Positions 7,283 through 16,113 of a stretch of 64,000 bases of DNA are shown here, one piece after another. A model generated the notes under the pieces. That model searched no databases. It was not told the DNA's origin and saw only the letters and a list, made by a program, of their open reading frames with translations. Every line of letters begins with the position of its first letter. The first letter of the stretch is position 1. The translations under genes and the position numbers were made by a program. Origin of the DNA: Flavimarina sp. Hel_I_48 (GTDB taxonomy: Bacteria > Bacteroidota > Bacteroidia > Flavobacteriales > Flavobacteriaceae); NCBI RefSeq assembly GCF_000733945.1, contig NZ_JPOL01000002.1, forward strand, positions 3,287,001 to 3,351,000. Direction: 5' to 3'.

Positions 7283-9727
7283 TCAATCCAGTTTATCCAG
7301 CGCGTTAAGGCAGGCTTCCATATCAATTCCTTCTTCGAGTACAGCCTTAAAAAGATCGCCATGTTCTGCTATTCTTTCCTGCATGTTAGAAAGGGTAAAA
7401 TCAGCTATGCGTAAGCCGCTTTTTACCTCTTTCCATAGAAGTGGGGCAGAGACTGGTGCCTGAGGTTTAGGGCGCACACAGTAAGCGGCGGCCAGGGTTT
7501 GTGCTTTTCGGTTTTGCATACAATCCAGATAAATACGGCCATTGCGTTTTTTGATCGTACGTTCTAATGTGGTGAGTTTTGGAAGTCGCTGCTGTACAAA
7601 ATAACAGATCAATTTTGTGAAATCCCGAGCTTCTGAGTAGCTGTAATTTCCAGCCAGGGGAATATAAATATGAAGTCCGCGAGAGCCGGAAGTTTTACAA
7701 AATCCAGGGATTTTGGCCTTGTCAAGAATATCTTTAATGCACTGAGCGGTTTCAATGACTTCTTCAAAAGAATTCTTTTGGGAAGGGTCCAGATCGATTA
7801 CCGTATAATCCGGATGTTCTAAAGAACCTATCCTGGAACTCCACGGGTTCAATTCTATACAGCCCAGGTTTGCCATATAAAGCAGGGTCGCCTCGTTTTG
7901 ACAAACCAGATATTCTATATCTTTTTTAGCCGATTTTGACTCAAGAATGACCGTTTTTGCCCATTTTGGGAGGTTTTCATTGTCTTTTTGATAAAATCCT
8001 TCGGAACGTATTCCCTCAGGATGCCTGTGCATGTTTTGCGGACGGTCTACCAAATAAGGTAAAATTGTTTCTGCAATGTTGAGATAATAATCGATAAGGT
8101 CATATTTACGCAAGCCCGTTTCTGGCCAGTAAACCTTGTCCAGATGGGTCAGCGGTAATTGAATTCCGTCCAGTTCCAGAACATTCCCTGAATCGCTTTT
8201 TTGTGTGTTTTTACGCGATTTCCCGCCAACCAAATCCTGCACGGAAGCAGTTTCTTCATTTTGCTTATTTTCTGCCAGTAATCCTTTGTAAATGGGATGC
8301 CGCATGATTCCATTACTTGTATATTCCGAAAATTTCACTTTACAGATTAGCTGCGGGTTGAGCCAATTGGGCTTTCTTCCTTTAAGGTTTATTTTTTGGT
8401 CAAAAGGCGTTGTTTCTTTGGCAAGCAATTCAAATTTTTCCCTGAGCTTTTTTTGCTCCGAATTGCTATATCCAGAACCGCAATTGCCAATATATACAAG
8501 CGCACCTTCTTCCATTTTTCCCAAAATCAAAGATCCAAAAATGGATCCACCGTTTTGTGAATCTGTGTATCCACAAATAAGTACATCTTCGGTCTGAATG
8601 GCCTTAACCTTGATCCAGTTCTCGCTGCGGTGACCGGGAGTATAAAGACTGTCCTTTTTCTTGGCGATGACCCCTTCAAGTCCGGCTTCTATCGCGCGGG
8701 TATAAAACGCTTGTCCCATGCCCTCCACATGATCACAGTAAAAAATACAATCAAGATCTTCTATAACTTCGGGAATTAAGCTTTTTCTATCCAGGAGTGG
8801 AAGGTTCAACATCTCGTGCCCATTGAGATACAGCATGTCAAACACATAATACCGAAGTTCTCCTGGCGTGGTAACAGGATCGTAGTTTTGCAGTGCCTGA
8901 AAATTGGGTATACCTTCGGCGTTTACAATCACAATTTCGCCGTCCAGTATAACATCATGTTGCAAACCTTCCAGCGATTTTTTTATTTTTGGATATAGTT
9001 TACCGTAGGGATTTCCGTTTCTGGAATACAGTTCCACTTTACCATGTTCTATAGATGCAATGATTCTGTAACCGTCCCATTTTATTTCATAAATCCATTC
9101 TGGATCGTTGAAAATTTTTTTTGGTTGCGAAGCGAGCATGGGCGGTACAAAAGTACCTGTAGATAGCTTCTTTACTTTGACTTCTTTTGAAGTATCTGTT
9201 TCTTCTTCAGGAAATCCCGTATTATCGGGAAGTTCAATGGCGAACTGATCCTTCTTTTTGATAAGAAGCCATTGTTTGTCATTATTTCTGCCCTTCATCT
9301 TGACTAAGGCAAAAGCACCCCTGAGCTTTTTACCCGTAAAACGAATTTTGAGATCGCCTCGTGCAAGCTGTTGCAATTGCTGATCAGGATCATTGTCTGG
9401 AAGGATTTCAAAGGTGCCGTGATCCCAAATTTCCATATCCCCAGCTCCGTAATTACCTTTGGGTATAGTGCCTTCAAAACTCAAGTATTCCACAGGGTGA
9501 TCTTCGGTATGTATGGCGAGGCGTTTGTGCTCAGGATTTAATGAAGGACCTTTAGGCACTGCCCAGCTCTTGAGCACGCCGTCCATTTCCAGGCGCAGGT
9601 CATAATGCAGCTTTCGCGCGTCGTGGCGTTGTACCACAAAGCGATTCCCTTTAGTCGTTCCTAAGTTGCCAGCGGGCTCAGGGGTGGAATCAAATTTTCG
9701 CTTGTCGTTGTAGCGATCGAGACTCAT
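7283..9727 (-). CDS. ligD: multifunctional ATP-dependent DNA ligase D (NHEJ)
   Basis: An 814-residue three-domain enzyme for non-homologous end joining. The order is an N-terminal 3'-phosphoesterase (about residues 1-170, with H35, H41 and D43 in the RHDARKLHYD motif), an ATP-dependent ligase core (about 195-500, with the nucleotidyl Lys216 in YEIKWDGYR), and a C-terminal polymerase/primase domain (about 540-810, with metal Asp residues in VIDLDPS and the KTSGSRGLHIYIPL segment). All three active-site motifs look intact. This PE-LIG-POL order differs from the mycobacterial POL-PE-LIG order and is common in other phyla. It lies 9 bp downstream of ku on the same strand, so the two are almost certainly co-expressed. 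Confidence 0.95.
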   Translation of the reverse strand: MSLDRYNDKRKFDSTPEPAGNLGTTKGNRFVVQRHDARKLHYDLRLEMDGVLKSWAVPKGPSLNPEHKRLAIHTEDHPVEYLSFEGTIPKGNYGAGDMEIWDHGTFEILPDNDPDQQLQQLARGDLKIRFTGKKLRGAFALVKMKGRNNDKQWLLIKKKDQFAIELPDNTGFPEEETDTSKEVKVKKLSTGTFVPPMLASQPKKIFNDPEWIYEIKWDGYRIIASIEHGKVELYSRNGNPYGKLYPKIKKSLEGLQHDVILDGEIVIVNAEGIPNFQALQNYDPVTTPGELRYYVFDMLYLNGHEMLNLPLLDRKSLIPEVIEDLDCIFYCDHVEGMGQAFYTRAIEAGLEGVIAKKKDSLYTPGHRSENWIKVKAIQTEDVLICGYTDSQNGGSIFGSLILGKMEEGALVYIGNCGSGYSNSEQKKLREKFELLAKETTPFDQKINLKGRKPNWLNPQLICKVKFSEYTSNGIMRHPIYKGLLAENKQNEETASVQDLVGGKSRKNTQKSDSGNVLELDGIQLPLTHLDKVYWPETGLRKYDLIDYYLNIAETILPYLVDRPQNMHRHPEGIRSEGFYQKDNENLPKWAKTVILESKSAKKDIEYLVCQNEATLLYMANLGCIELNPWSSRIGSLEHPDYTVIDLDPSQKNSFEEVIETAQCIKDILDKAKIPGFCKTSGSRGLHIYIPLAGNYSYSEARDFTKLICYFVQQRLPKLTTLERTIKKRNGRIYLDCMQNRKAQTLAAAYCVRPKPQAPVSAPLLWKEVKSGLRIADFTLSNMQERIAEHGDLFKAVLEEGIDMEACLNALDKLD

Positions 9728-9736
9728 AAGGTTTCT

Positions 9737-10516
9737 TTATGAAGCTTTTGATTTCTTTCTTTTTTCCAGACTGTCTTTAAGTCGGCTCATAAGATCCTTG
9801 GCCGGGGTAGGGGTAGTATCAATTTCTTCCGTGGCCTCGGTTTTTTTGCCAGAAGCTTTGTTCTTTATGATCTTCAGCAACTGGTCATTATAGACATCTT
9901 TATACTTTGTGGGATCAAATTTTGTGGTGTATTGCTCAATAAGTGAAAGCGCCATATCAACTTCTTTCTTTGACACTTTTGTTGTTGGCAGTTTTAAATC
10001 TGTGGGATTTCTGATCTCATCATCAAAACGTATCACGTGAAGTACAAGTGCATCTTTGTAAACCCCTATTAAACTCAAATGTTCTTTTTGACGCATCACA
10101 AAGGTAGCCACACCCAGTTTCCCGGTTTTTTTGAGCGCGTTGCGCAGGAGGTTATAGGATTTTCCGCCCTCCTTTTGAGGTTCAAGGAAATAAGGTTTTT
10201 TAAAAAGGACATCGCTCACATCATCTTCTTCGATAAATTCTTCAATATCTATAGTCTTGTTCTTTTTCATATTGGCCTGTTCAAAATCCTCATCCTCTAA
10301 AATCACATAGCCATCGTCACGTTTATAACCTTTTACGATATCCTTCCATTCAACTTCTTTTCCGCTTTTTTCATTGATACGCTTGTAGCGAATGCGTTCA
10401 TGATCATGGCTATCAAGCATATCGAGATCGATCTTTCGGTCTTCGGAGCCAGAATACATTTTAATGGGGATAGATACGAGGCCAAAACTGATAGAGCCAT
10501 TCCAGATAGAGCGCAT
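9737..10516 (-). CDS. ku: Ku protein (NHEJ DNA end-binding)
   Basis: A 259-residue bacterial Ku, the homodimeric ring that binds double-strand ends and recruits LigD. It starts with the family N terminus MRSIWNGSISFGLVSIPIKMY, and the core beta-barrel includes FLEPQKEGGKSYNLLRNAL and KLGVATFVMRQKEHL. The length is normal. The C-terminal tail (about residues 215-259) is Lys-rich, as in Ku proteins whose tail contacts DNA or LigD. It is the first gene of a two-gene operon with ligD. Confidence 0.95.
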   Translation of the reverse strand: MRSIWNGSISFGLVSIPIKMYSGSEDRKIDLDMLDSHDHERIRYKRINEKSGKEVEWKDIVKGYKRDDGYVILEDEDFEQANMKKNKTIDIEEFIEEDDVSDVLFKKPYFLEPQKEGGKSYNLLRNALKKTGKLGVATFVMRQKEHLSLIGVYKDALVLHVIRFDDEIRNPTDLKLPTTKVSKKEVDMALSLIEQYTTKFDPTKYKDVYNDQLLKIIKNKASGKKTEATEEIDTTPTPAKDLMSRLKDSLEKRKKSKAS

Positions 10517-10930
10517 AAGAAATTGTTTTTTGAAAATTAATCAAAACCAGCAAATACCAAATCATTTTTCACGTGGGTTTAACCTTGTGCCCAATTTATG
10601 GGATGCGATACGAATGAATTTCTGAGGACCATTTTCAGTATGAAAAGGTTAATAAATAGGTCGGAAAGCACGTTTTATGATCTAAAAAGGAAGAAAACCT
10701 GGAATATAGAGAGCTATTTAGTGAATTGAAAAACCTATTAAAAATGATAAAAATCTGCCTGAAATACTCAATAATAGCTGATCAAAACGAGTTTTTTATA
10801 GTTATCGTGAGTTTCCTATCTGAAGCCGGTAAAAAAAAAGATTCTTAAAAAGCAAAGCTGATTTTCAGAAAGTAAATCTGCATAAAATGCAGCTTCCCGA
10901 AGGAATTTTTAAGAACTATCAGCATATGAA
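10517..10930. other. non-coding stretch upstream of ku
   Basis: About 410 bases between the divergent ku gene and a doubtful small ORF. It is AT-rich with no convincing coding frame, RNA gene or hairpin; it presumably holds the ku promoter. Confidence 0.4.
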
Positions 10931-11125
10931 ATGAGTAAAAAGGTAAGTGTGAATAAAAGAGATTTTTCTATTCATTTTAAAGGTCAGAATGATAAACTGC
11001 TCAATTTTATAAAGTTAGCCAGGGGGAAAGCATTTGCAAAGCGTGGTCTTCACTTTTTGAGTTATTTAAGAAAATTCGGTAAATTTCTTTTCTTAAGATT
11101 TAAGATAATTGCCCCAAAAAACTAA
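10931..11125 (+). CDS. small basic protein, uncertain
   Basis: A 64-residue frame with an ATG start, very rich in Lys, Arg and Phe. It has no signal peptide and no recognised motif. It ends 17 bp before the lipoprotein gene and could be a leader gene in the same transcript, but it may be a chance frame in AT-rich DNA. Homologue conservation would decide this. Confidence 0.3.
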   Translation: MSKKVSVNKRDFSIHFKGQNDKLLNFIKLARGKAFAKRGLHFLSYLRKFGKFLFLRFKIIAPKN

Positions 11126-11142
11126 ATTACAACAAGCCTTCA

Positions 11143-11871
11143 GTGAATAAACTTCTCGTAAAAATTATCGGTATTGCCAGTTTTTTGTTTTTGAACAGTT
11201 GTAAATCACTTGTAAACAAGCAAACTAAAATGGAAAGGTCTGCAGCAGCTCCCTTTATAGAAAATTTTGATTCTCAAAGCAGCTTTGACTTTTTATGGCA
11301 GGACGATTCTTCCCAGAGCCCCAGCTCTTATGTTATTGAGGGAGAATCTTTGAAAATCACAACCAGTGTAGGAAGCCAGGACCGTGTAAAAGCGCATACG
11401 CGGCGAAAAGATTTTGGTGTTGGTAGCTATATCTGGCGTATTTACATTCCACAATTTGAAAAAAACGCGCGGTGTAGTATTGGCGCTTTTTTGTACCACA
11501 GCGGTAAACCGGCTTATGAAGTTGATTTTGAAATAGGTTTTGGAAAATCAGCGTTACGCGAGACGTTAAATGCTGAGGTTGATCAGGCCGTTGTGTTTTG
11601 TACTTCCCAGAGCAAACCCTTTACTTCAGAAGAATTTAAAGTTAAAATGGAAGCATGGTCTATTTTTAGAATGGAATTAAATAATGTGGGTGGAAAGTAT
11701 CTTGTCAAATGGTTTATAAATGACCAACTGGTGAAAACCTTACAAACCGAAGTAAAAACAGCTGTGAAGTTTTCTGTTTATACCAGCTTAGAAAATCTTT
11801 CTTTTATGGGTTCAAAATGGCCAACGCGAGAGCATTACGCCCTATTTGATTCCTTTAAGTATGAACAGTAA
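11143..11871 (+). CDS. lipoprotein with jelly-roll (GH16/concanavalin-like) appearance
   Basis: A 242-residue protein with a GTG start at 11143 and a lipobox (FLFLNSCKS, Cys about residue 20), so it should be attached to a membrane. The mature part looks like a beta-sandwich: GSYIWRIYIP, then YEVDFEIGFG, which recalls the active-site strand of GH16-type folds (ExDxE), but here the acids are D-E with hydrophobic spacing and the catalytic triad is not convincing. C-terminal strands include YLVKWFINDQLVKT. I read it as a carbohydrate-binding or glucanase-like fold of unknown activity. It stands alone, with a long non-coding stretch downstream. Confidence 0.7.
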   Translation: MNKLLVKIIGIASFLFLNSCKSLVNKQTKMERSAAAPFIENFDSQSSFDFLWQDDSSQSPSSYVIEGESLKITTSVGSQDRVKAHTRRKDFGVGSYIWRIYIPQFEKNARCSIGAFLYHSGKPAYEVDFEIGFGKSALRETLNAEVDQAVVFCTSQSKPFTSEEFKVKMEAWSIFRMELNNVGGKYLVKWFINDQLVKTLQTEVKTAVKFSVYTSLENLSFMGSKWPTREHYALFDSFKYEQ

Positions 11872-12345
11872 CATTTTTAGGTATGTAAATTAACTGGTTT
11901 AAACTCTGGGATTTCGTTTTTCAAGATTCTGGGTCAATTCCTGATAGGTTCTCCAGATTGAAATTGTAATCCTTTTGAAACTTTTCGATAAACTCCAGTT
12001 ATTTGACCTTGACTTCTAACTATTTGATTTTATCCTGCTTACCCATAACTCGTACTTCGGATTTAAGGTATGTCACTTTTTAACCGATCGTAATTAGAAG
12101 ATCTTAAAATAGTATAGGATTTTGCAGCACAATTAACGGAGATCTGATAGTTTTTAGTTTGATCAATGATTATTATTTGGCTTAAAATCTACTTTTTAAT
12201 ATTTTTTTGTGGCGCGGTTAATTGTTTTCAATCTCAATCCTGAAGGATATGTTCGATTTTAATTTAGGGATTAACAGGGAGAATGTATTCCTCTCCTCAT
12301 AGAGAACACTGTCACTAATTAATGTGATCTGTGTTAGGGATGGAG
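11872..12345. other. non-coding region with possible transposase fragment
   Basis: About 470 bases without an intact gene. The minus strand of roughly 11895-12090 reads as an interrupted, coiled-coil-rich peptide (TYLKSEVRVMGKQDKIK, stop, LEVKVK, stop, LEFIEKFQKDYNFNLENLSG) that faintly resembles the leucine-zipper end of an IS3-type OrfA. The likeness is weak. The rest shows nothing I recognise. Confidence 0.25.
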
Positions 12346-12972
12346 CTATTCAACATTCATTTCGTTCAAGGTTTTCTCAATGTTTTTTAAATATTTTCCA
12401 TAGAGCAAATTTGTCCACCATCTCGTCATAAAGACAATTATTATGGATGCCAGCAAATAACCAATTATATAGCATAGCAGCGTATTTGTGCTAATTTCAA
12501 AAGTAAGTAGATCATAAAGGGTAGAATCCACAAAATCACCTTTACCCGTGTAAACTACAAAAACTAGAAAAGGAAGGATTAAACTACCTGATATTATGGC
12601 GGTTTTATATACTTCCAGGGTTAAATGGAGTTCATGAATTGTAGTTATAAGTACATGTTTAGAGCTTGTGGATATATCCAGTTTGCGTTTAAGAAAAGTG
12701 CTCATCTTTAAAAGATAAATGATAGTGATCAATGTTATAATAAACAATAATATAAAATACAGGCCTTTTGCAATTCTGTTCATTTCTAACAAACCAGAAA
12801 TGGTAAAGAGGCTAATAAAAACTACAATTTGAATTAAAATCTCATTTCTTAAGTTTCTTCTTATTTTTTGAAGTGGTAACTGGGTACTTTTTAATTCTTT
12901 TATATGCTGCGGAATTGTTTGATTCTCCATTGATTCAGCATTCATTTTGTTTTTTATGTCATCAAAATTCAT
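12346..12972 (-). CDS. polytopic membrane protein partnered with ECF sigma factor
   Basis: A 208-residue protein with a polar N-terminal region of about 45 residues and then four predicted membrane segments (ILIQIVVFISLFTISGLL; LYFILLFIITLITIIYLL; AIISGSLILPFLVFVV; LCYIIGYLLASIIIVFM). Its start overlaps the 3' end of the sigma gene by 11 bp, so translation is coupled. The position is that of an anti-sigma factor, and the N-terminal cytosolic segment could hold the sigma, but no zinc-binding anti-sigma motif is seen. A protein of the same type sits in the same place after the second ECF sigma gene (40605-41249). Confidence 0.75.
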   Translation of the reverse strand: MNFDDIKNKMNAESMENQTIPQHIKELKSTQLPLQKIRRNLRNEILIQIVVFISLFTISGLLEMNRIAKGLYFILLFIITLITIIYLLKMSTFLKRKLDISTSSKHVLITTIHELHLTLEVYKTAIISGSLILPFLVFVVYTGKGDFVDSTLYDLLTFEISTNTLLCYIIGYLLASIIIVFMTRWWTNLLYGKYLKNIEKTLNEMNVE

Positions 12973-13465
12973 ATCCTTGATTTTTTATAATGTCTTGTAA
13001 TTTACTTTTAATCCTATTTGTCTTTACGCGAACGTTTGCTTCTGAAATCCCTAAATTTTCAGCTATTTCTTTCCCTGAAAAACCTTCAATATATTGTAGA
13101 ATCAGTGCTTTTTCAACTTTATTGAGCTCTTTCACTGCTTTATAAAAATGAACCAATTGCAGGTCTTTTTCATTGGTGTAACTATCAGCGCTAACCGGTT
13201 CGATCTTTAGCGATGCGTATTTATCAGGCTTCCTGTTTTCTTTTTTAAAGAATACGATTGCCGTATTTAACGCAACTCTATACATCCACGTAGAAAACGC
13301 GCTATTCCCTTTAAAAGAATCCAGGGATTTCCATAATTGTAAAATGATTTCCTGAAATAAGTCCTGCTGGTCTTCAAAATTGTCAAAATAAATCCTGGAA
13401 ACTTTATAGAGAATACCTTTATGCTGATTGATGCGTGCTAAAAATTCCTGTTCGGTTATTTTCAT
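12962..13465 (-). CDS. RNA polymerase ECF sigma factor
   Basis: A 167-residue sigma-70 family factor with only regions 2 and 4. Region 2 is about residues 10-80, with the DLFQEIILQLWKSL helix and the FSTWMYRVALNTA segment. Region 4 is about 110-160, with the helix-turn-helix GKEIAENLGISEANVRVKTNR. It is the middle gene of a three-gene operon: the TraB/GumN gene lies 10 bp upstream and the membrane protein overlaps its 3' end. It is paralogous to the factor at 41255-41749. The target promoters are unknown; extracytoplasmic stress sensed through the membrane partner is the likely input. Confidence 0.9.
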   Translation of the reverse strand: MKITEQEFLARINQHKGILYKVSRIYFDNFEDQQDLFQEIILQLWKSLDSFKGNSAFSTWMYRVALNTAIVFFKKENRKPDKYASLKIEPVSADSYTNEKDLQLVHFYKAVKELNKVEKALILQYIEGFSGKEIAENLGISEANVRVKTNRIKSKLQDIIKNQGYEF

Positions 13466-13475
13466 AAGAAATATC

Positions 13476-14342
13476 TTAATTTTTGACTGGGGTAACCGTA
13501 TATCCTTTTTTCCTCAAGAGGTTGATTATCCCATACTCACGTACCAAATGTGCTGCACCTACGGCAAATAAATTGCTTTTTTCATGCATCATTTGAGGCA
13601 TTTTTTCGGCCCAGCTTTTGTTTCGCTCTATTTGCATTACTTCCATTGCATTGCGATCCATATACCTTTCTTTCATAATTAAATCTACCGTATGGGTTAG
13701 TTCTTCTTTTTTATAAGCTGCAGTGGCACCGGCAAGATCCTTTTTGTAATATTCAAACAGCATTATTTGCTTAAAGGCAAATGCTGAGTGATACGTTTTT
13801 TTCAAAATTTCAATTTGTTGCGAAGCTTTCTCTAAACTGAATATGGGTTTATTACTTTCAGCTGCCATTTTTGTGAGTTCATTTTCAAAGGATTTGAGGT
13901 TGGCACAAGGCAACATTTTAGTAATCATCAGCGAGTGCAACATAGAAAGTCCGTAGCTATCATAGGCTTCCAGGGATTGTCCTGTGACTTCATTTACCAG
14001 AGAGTCCAATTTTTCATAATGCTGCTCAGATAATTCATCAGATATTTTTTTAGGATGGCTAATGGATTCCTGAAAGATTTGCATCTCATCAGGATCAGAT
14101 AAATTTACCTCTAAAACCAATGCCTCCGCATTTTCAAATGCCTCTGTTACTTTTTTTGGTATTTTAAAGTCCTTTTCACACATAAAATGAAAAGATCCAA
14201 AAATATAGGAAGGCTGCTTAAGGTCTGTGTGCTCAACTTTCCATAGGACAGAGTTTTCCAGATTTGTTTTTTCCTGCGCCTGGGAAGAATTAAAAGATAA
14301 GATCAATACAAAAAGTGCCGAACGTAATAAATACTGTTTCAT
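13476..14342 (-). CDS. exported TraB/GumN family protein
   Basis: A 288-residue protein with a Sec signal peptide (LLRSALFVLILSFNSSQAQ). The mature part has the TraB/GumN hallmarks: VLWKVEHTDLKQPSYIFGSFHF near the start of the domain (the usual GTxH appears as GSFHF), EALVLEVNL, an ERNKSWAEKMP helix, and the C-terminal FAVGAAHLVREYGIINLLRKKGY. Family members are Tiki-like metalloprotease-fold proteins; most bacterial ones have no known substrate. It is the first gene of the operon with the ECF sigma factor and its membrane partner, suggesting a role in envelope stress. Confidence 0.88.
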   Translation of the reverse strand: MKQYLLRSALFVLILSFNSSQAQEKTNLENSVLWKVEHTDLKQPSYIFGSFHFMCEKDFKIPKKVTEAFENAEALVLEVNLSDPDEMQIFQESISHPKKISDELSEQHYEKLDSLVNEVTGQSLEAYDSYGLSMLHSLMITKMLPCANLKSFENELTKMAAESNKPIFSLEKASQQIEILKKTYHSAFAFKQIMLFEYYKKDLAGATAAYKKEELTHTVDLIMKERYMDRNAMEVMQIERNKSWAEKMPQMMHEKSNLFAVGAAHLVREYGIINLLRKKGYTVTPVKN

Positions 14343-15017
14343 TTTTTTGTTTTTAGAATTCGCACCGTAAGTATGGGAATCTAAAATTTGTTACAAAAAA
14401 ATAAAAATCGAACTGGCTATGGACGTGTGATTTGCCCTTAATACTGCGAGTATTTTTAACTAATCCAGGATTATGATTTGTTAGGGAAAGTTATTTTAAT
14501 CGGATTGAAGATTTTATGCTAGGACTTATGAAGCAGGACAGCGGCAGCCACTAACATTGTTGACCAGTATACATAAAAGCTCTGGAACCTTTTATTTCTC
14601 TATGTAATTAGTGGCTGTAAGCGAAATAAAAATTACAGTGAAATCTATGAACGGATTATGGCCAAGGGAAAAAGCAAAAAGAATGCATAGATCGCGGTAG
14701 GCAATAAGCTATTAAATCAAGCTTTTGTCATTGTTAGATCATGAGTGCCCTATAATGAGAAGTGCATTTCTCTTTTGATAAATGGGTAAGTCAAAAGTAG
14801 GATAAGGGTGTCAGCTAATATCTAAGATTTTAGATTATTGGCCAGGGAATAAATAGGTCTCAGATGCAATGTGGAGGCAGCGTTGTTTTTTTTTTCAGTT
14901 CTTTGTTACGTATTGTAATCACTAATTTAGCAAATACAAACCGAATAAAAATCTGCTTTGATTTTCGTAAGTTGACGAGATTAAGCCATTAATTAAATAC
15001 GTTATTGCGCTAGTAAT
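14343..15017. other. non-coding accessory stretch holding a transposase remnant
   Basis: About 675 bases between two minus-strand genes. The centre carries the IS110-type remnant listed separately. The flanks (14343-14530 and 14785-15017) show no coding frame. The right flank contains a run of ten T at about 14887-14896. Confidence 0.5.
14535..14780 (+). pseudogene. decayed IS110-family transposase C-terminus
   Basis: Translation from 14646 reads YERIMAKGKSKKNA, stop (14688), IAVGNKLLNQAF, then a stop at 14742. This closely follows the conserved C-terminal block of IS110-type transposases (YERLxxKGKxxKxAxxAxxNKLLxQAF). Upstream, in another frame, FYFSM, stop, LVAV resembles the preceding LYMxAxxA block, implying a frameshift in the A-rich run near 14625. 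No N-terminal DEDD domain is recognisable and no ends can be defined. It marks an old insertion beside the orphan genes to its right. Confidence 0.65.
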
Positions 15018-15770
15018 TTAATAATAAAACTGACTTAAAAAACTCGGATTTCCTTTTTCTTCAGGATAGAAATAAATACCGATTAGTAATTTACTACTAT
15101 CATGAACTTTGTCTTTAATTCCATTATCGAAACTCGACCATTCTGTTTTCTTTAGTATATCAATTAATTTTTGGTCAATTGAGGTGCCAAAACCACTAAT
15201 TTCCACAACATTTTTAATTGTCAAATCAGATGCAAATGTAATTTCATAAACTGCATAATTTTTTTCAAGTTCAATTCCTTTGAATTGCTCTAAATTATTA
15301 TGAAGTTTTCCCTTTTCACGATAACTTACTTTATCAGTAAATTCAATATTCTTGGAGTTAAACATTCTTAAAATATTTAATTCCCCTCTTTGCCTTTTTA
15401 GATTTCGATTGTTTAAATATAGTAAGCCAGAACACAATCCAACGCTGTATTTCCCATCTTTCCTTTTTCGAGCGTAGATAACTAATTCAGTGTTTTCGGG
15501 AATAAATAGTTCACAAGAACTTCCCATTCCTCCATCACTTCTTCCAGCAACATAAATTGATTTTAATTTTTCGCCTTTGAAGATTTCACTAATTATTATA
15601 TCAGCTTTATAAAGTTCTATCGAGCTTTCATTTTTATAATTCTTAACAATTGTAGCTTTAGCAACGAAATCAGATTCAATGTATTTTTCAGTTATTTTCG
15701 GTTCATCACAAGTACAGGCAAAAACTCCGATTGAAAAAAAATATATTATAATTTGTAGTATGTTTTTCAT
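15018..15770 (-). CDS. exported hypothetical protein with NTR/TIMP-like N terminus
   Basis: A 250-residue protein from the Met codon at 15770 (an in-frame Met four codons earlier at 15782 is less likely). It has a signal peptide (ILQIIIYFFSIGVFA) followed at once by CTCDEP. A mature CxC at the very N terminus followed by a beta strand (DFVAKATIVK) is typical of netrin/TIMP-like domains, and paired Cys residues recur at SSCELF and GLCSG. The C-terminal half (about 160-250) resembles a TonB-C-like or energy-transducer-like domain (VYEITFASDLTIKNVVEISGFGTSIDQKLIDILKKTEW). The DNA is more AT-rich than its neighbours, and the gene lies beside inverted repeats, so lateral gain is likely. Function unknown. 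Confidence 0.65.
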   Translation of the reverse strand: MKNILQIIIYFFSIGVFACTCDEPKITEKYIESDFVAKATIVKNYKNESSIELYKADIIISEIFKGEKLKSIYVAGRSDGGMGSSCELFIPENTELVIYARKRKDGKYSVGLCSGLLYLNNRNLKRQRGELNILRMFNSKNIEFTDKVSYREKGKLHNNLEQFKGIELEKNYAVYEITFASDLTIKNVVEISGFGTSIDQKLIDILKKTEWSSFDNGIKDKVHDSSKLLIGIYFYPEEKGNPSFLSQFYY

Positions 15771-15977
15771 AAGTAGTGGCAACGGTTAGTGTATGAAGTT
15801 TAGCGTATAAAAAGACGCTAGTTCTTCGGATAAAAACACAGCCAAATTTTTATTCTTTGTTTTAAATTTTTCTATGCTAAAAGCCAAATTAAAAAAAATT
15901 GGCGGTCTTTATTAACAAGCACAAAACTTCAATTTAGCACTTATTAGCTTTGTTTTATACACCATGTTGTAAGTAGT
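15771..15977. repeat. imperfect long inverted repeat between orphan genes
   Basis: CAACGGTTAGTGTAT (15780-15794) and the complement of ATACACCATGTTGT (15957-15970) share CAAC and GTGTAT, forming arms about 160 bases apart. AAGTAGT occurs as a direct copy at 15771-15777 and 15971-15977, exactly 200 bases apart. Inside, TAGCGT/ACGCTA (15801-15806/15815-15820) makes a short hairpin. The element resembles a foldable spacer between inserted single genes; it is not a known terminator. Confidence 0.45.
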
Positions 15978-16113
15978 AGTTTTTTTTAATTAATAATTCC
16001 ATTTTCTTTTTTTCAAAACCGCTGAAAACAAGTCATTTGAATGAGCTTTCATAATTTAGATTTTTAAATTCAGAGTTGAGGTGAATTCGTAAGTTTGAGT
16101 CAATTTTCTAAAA

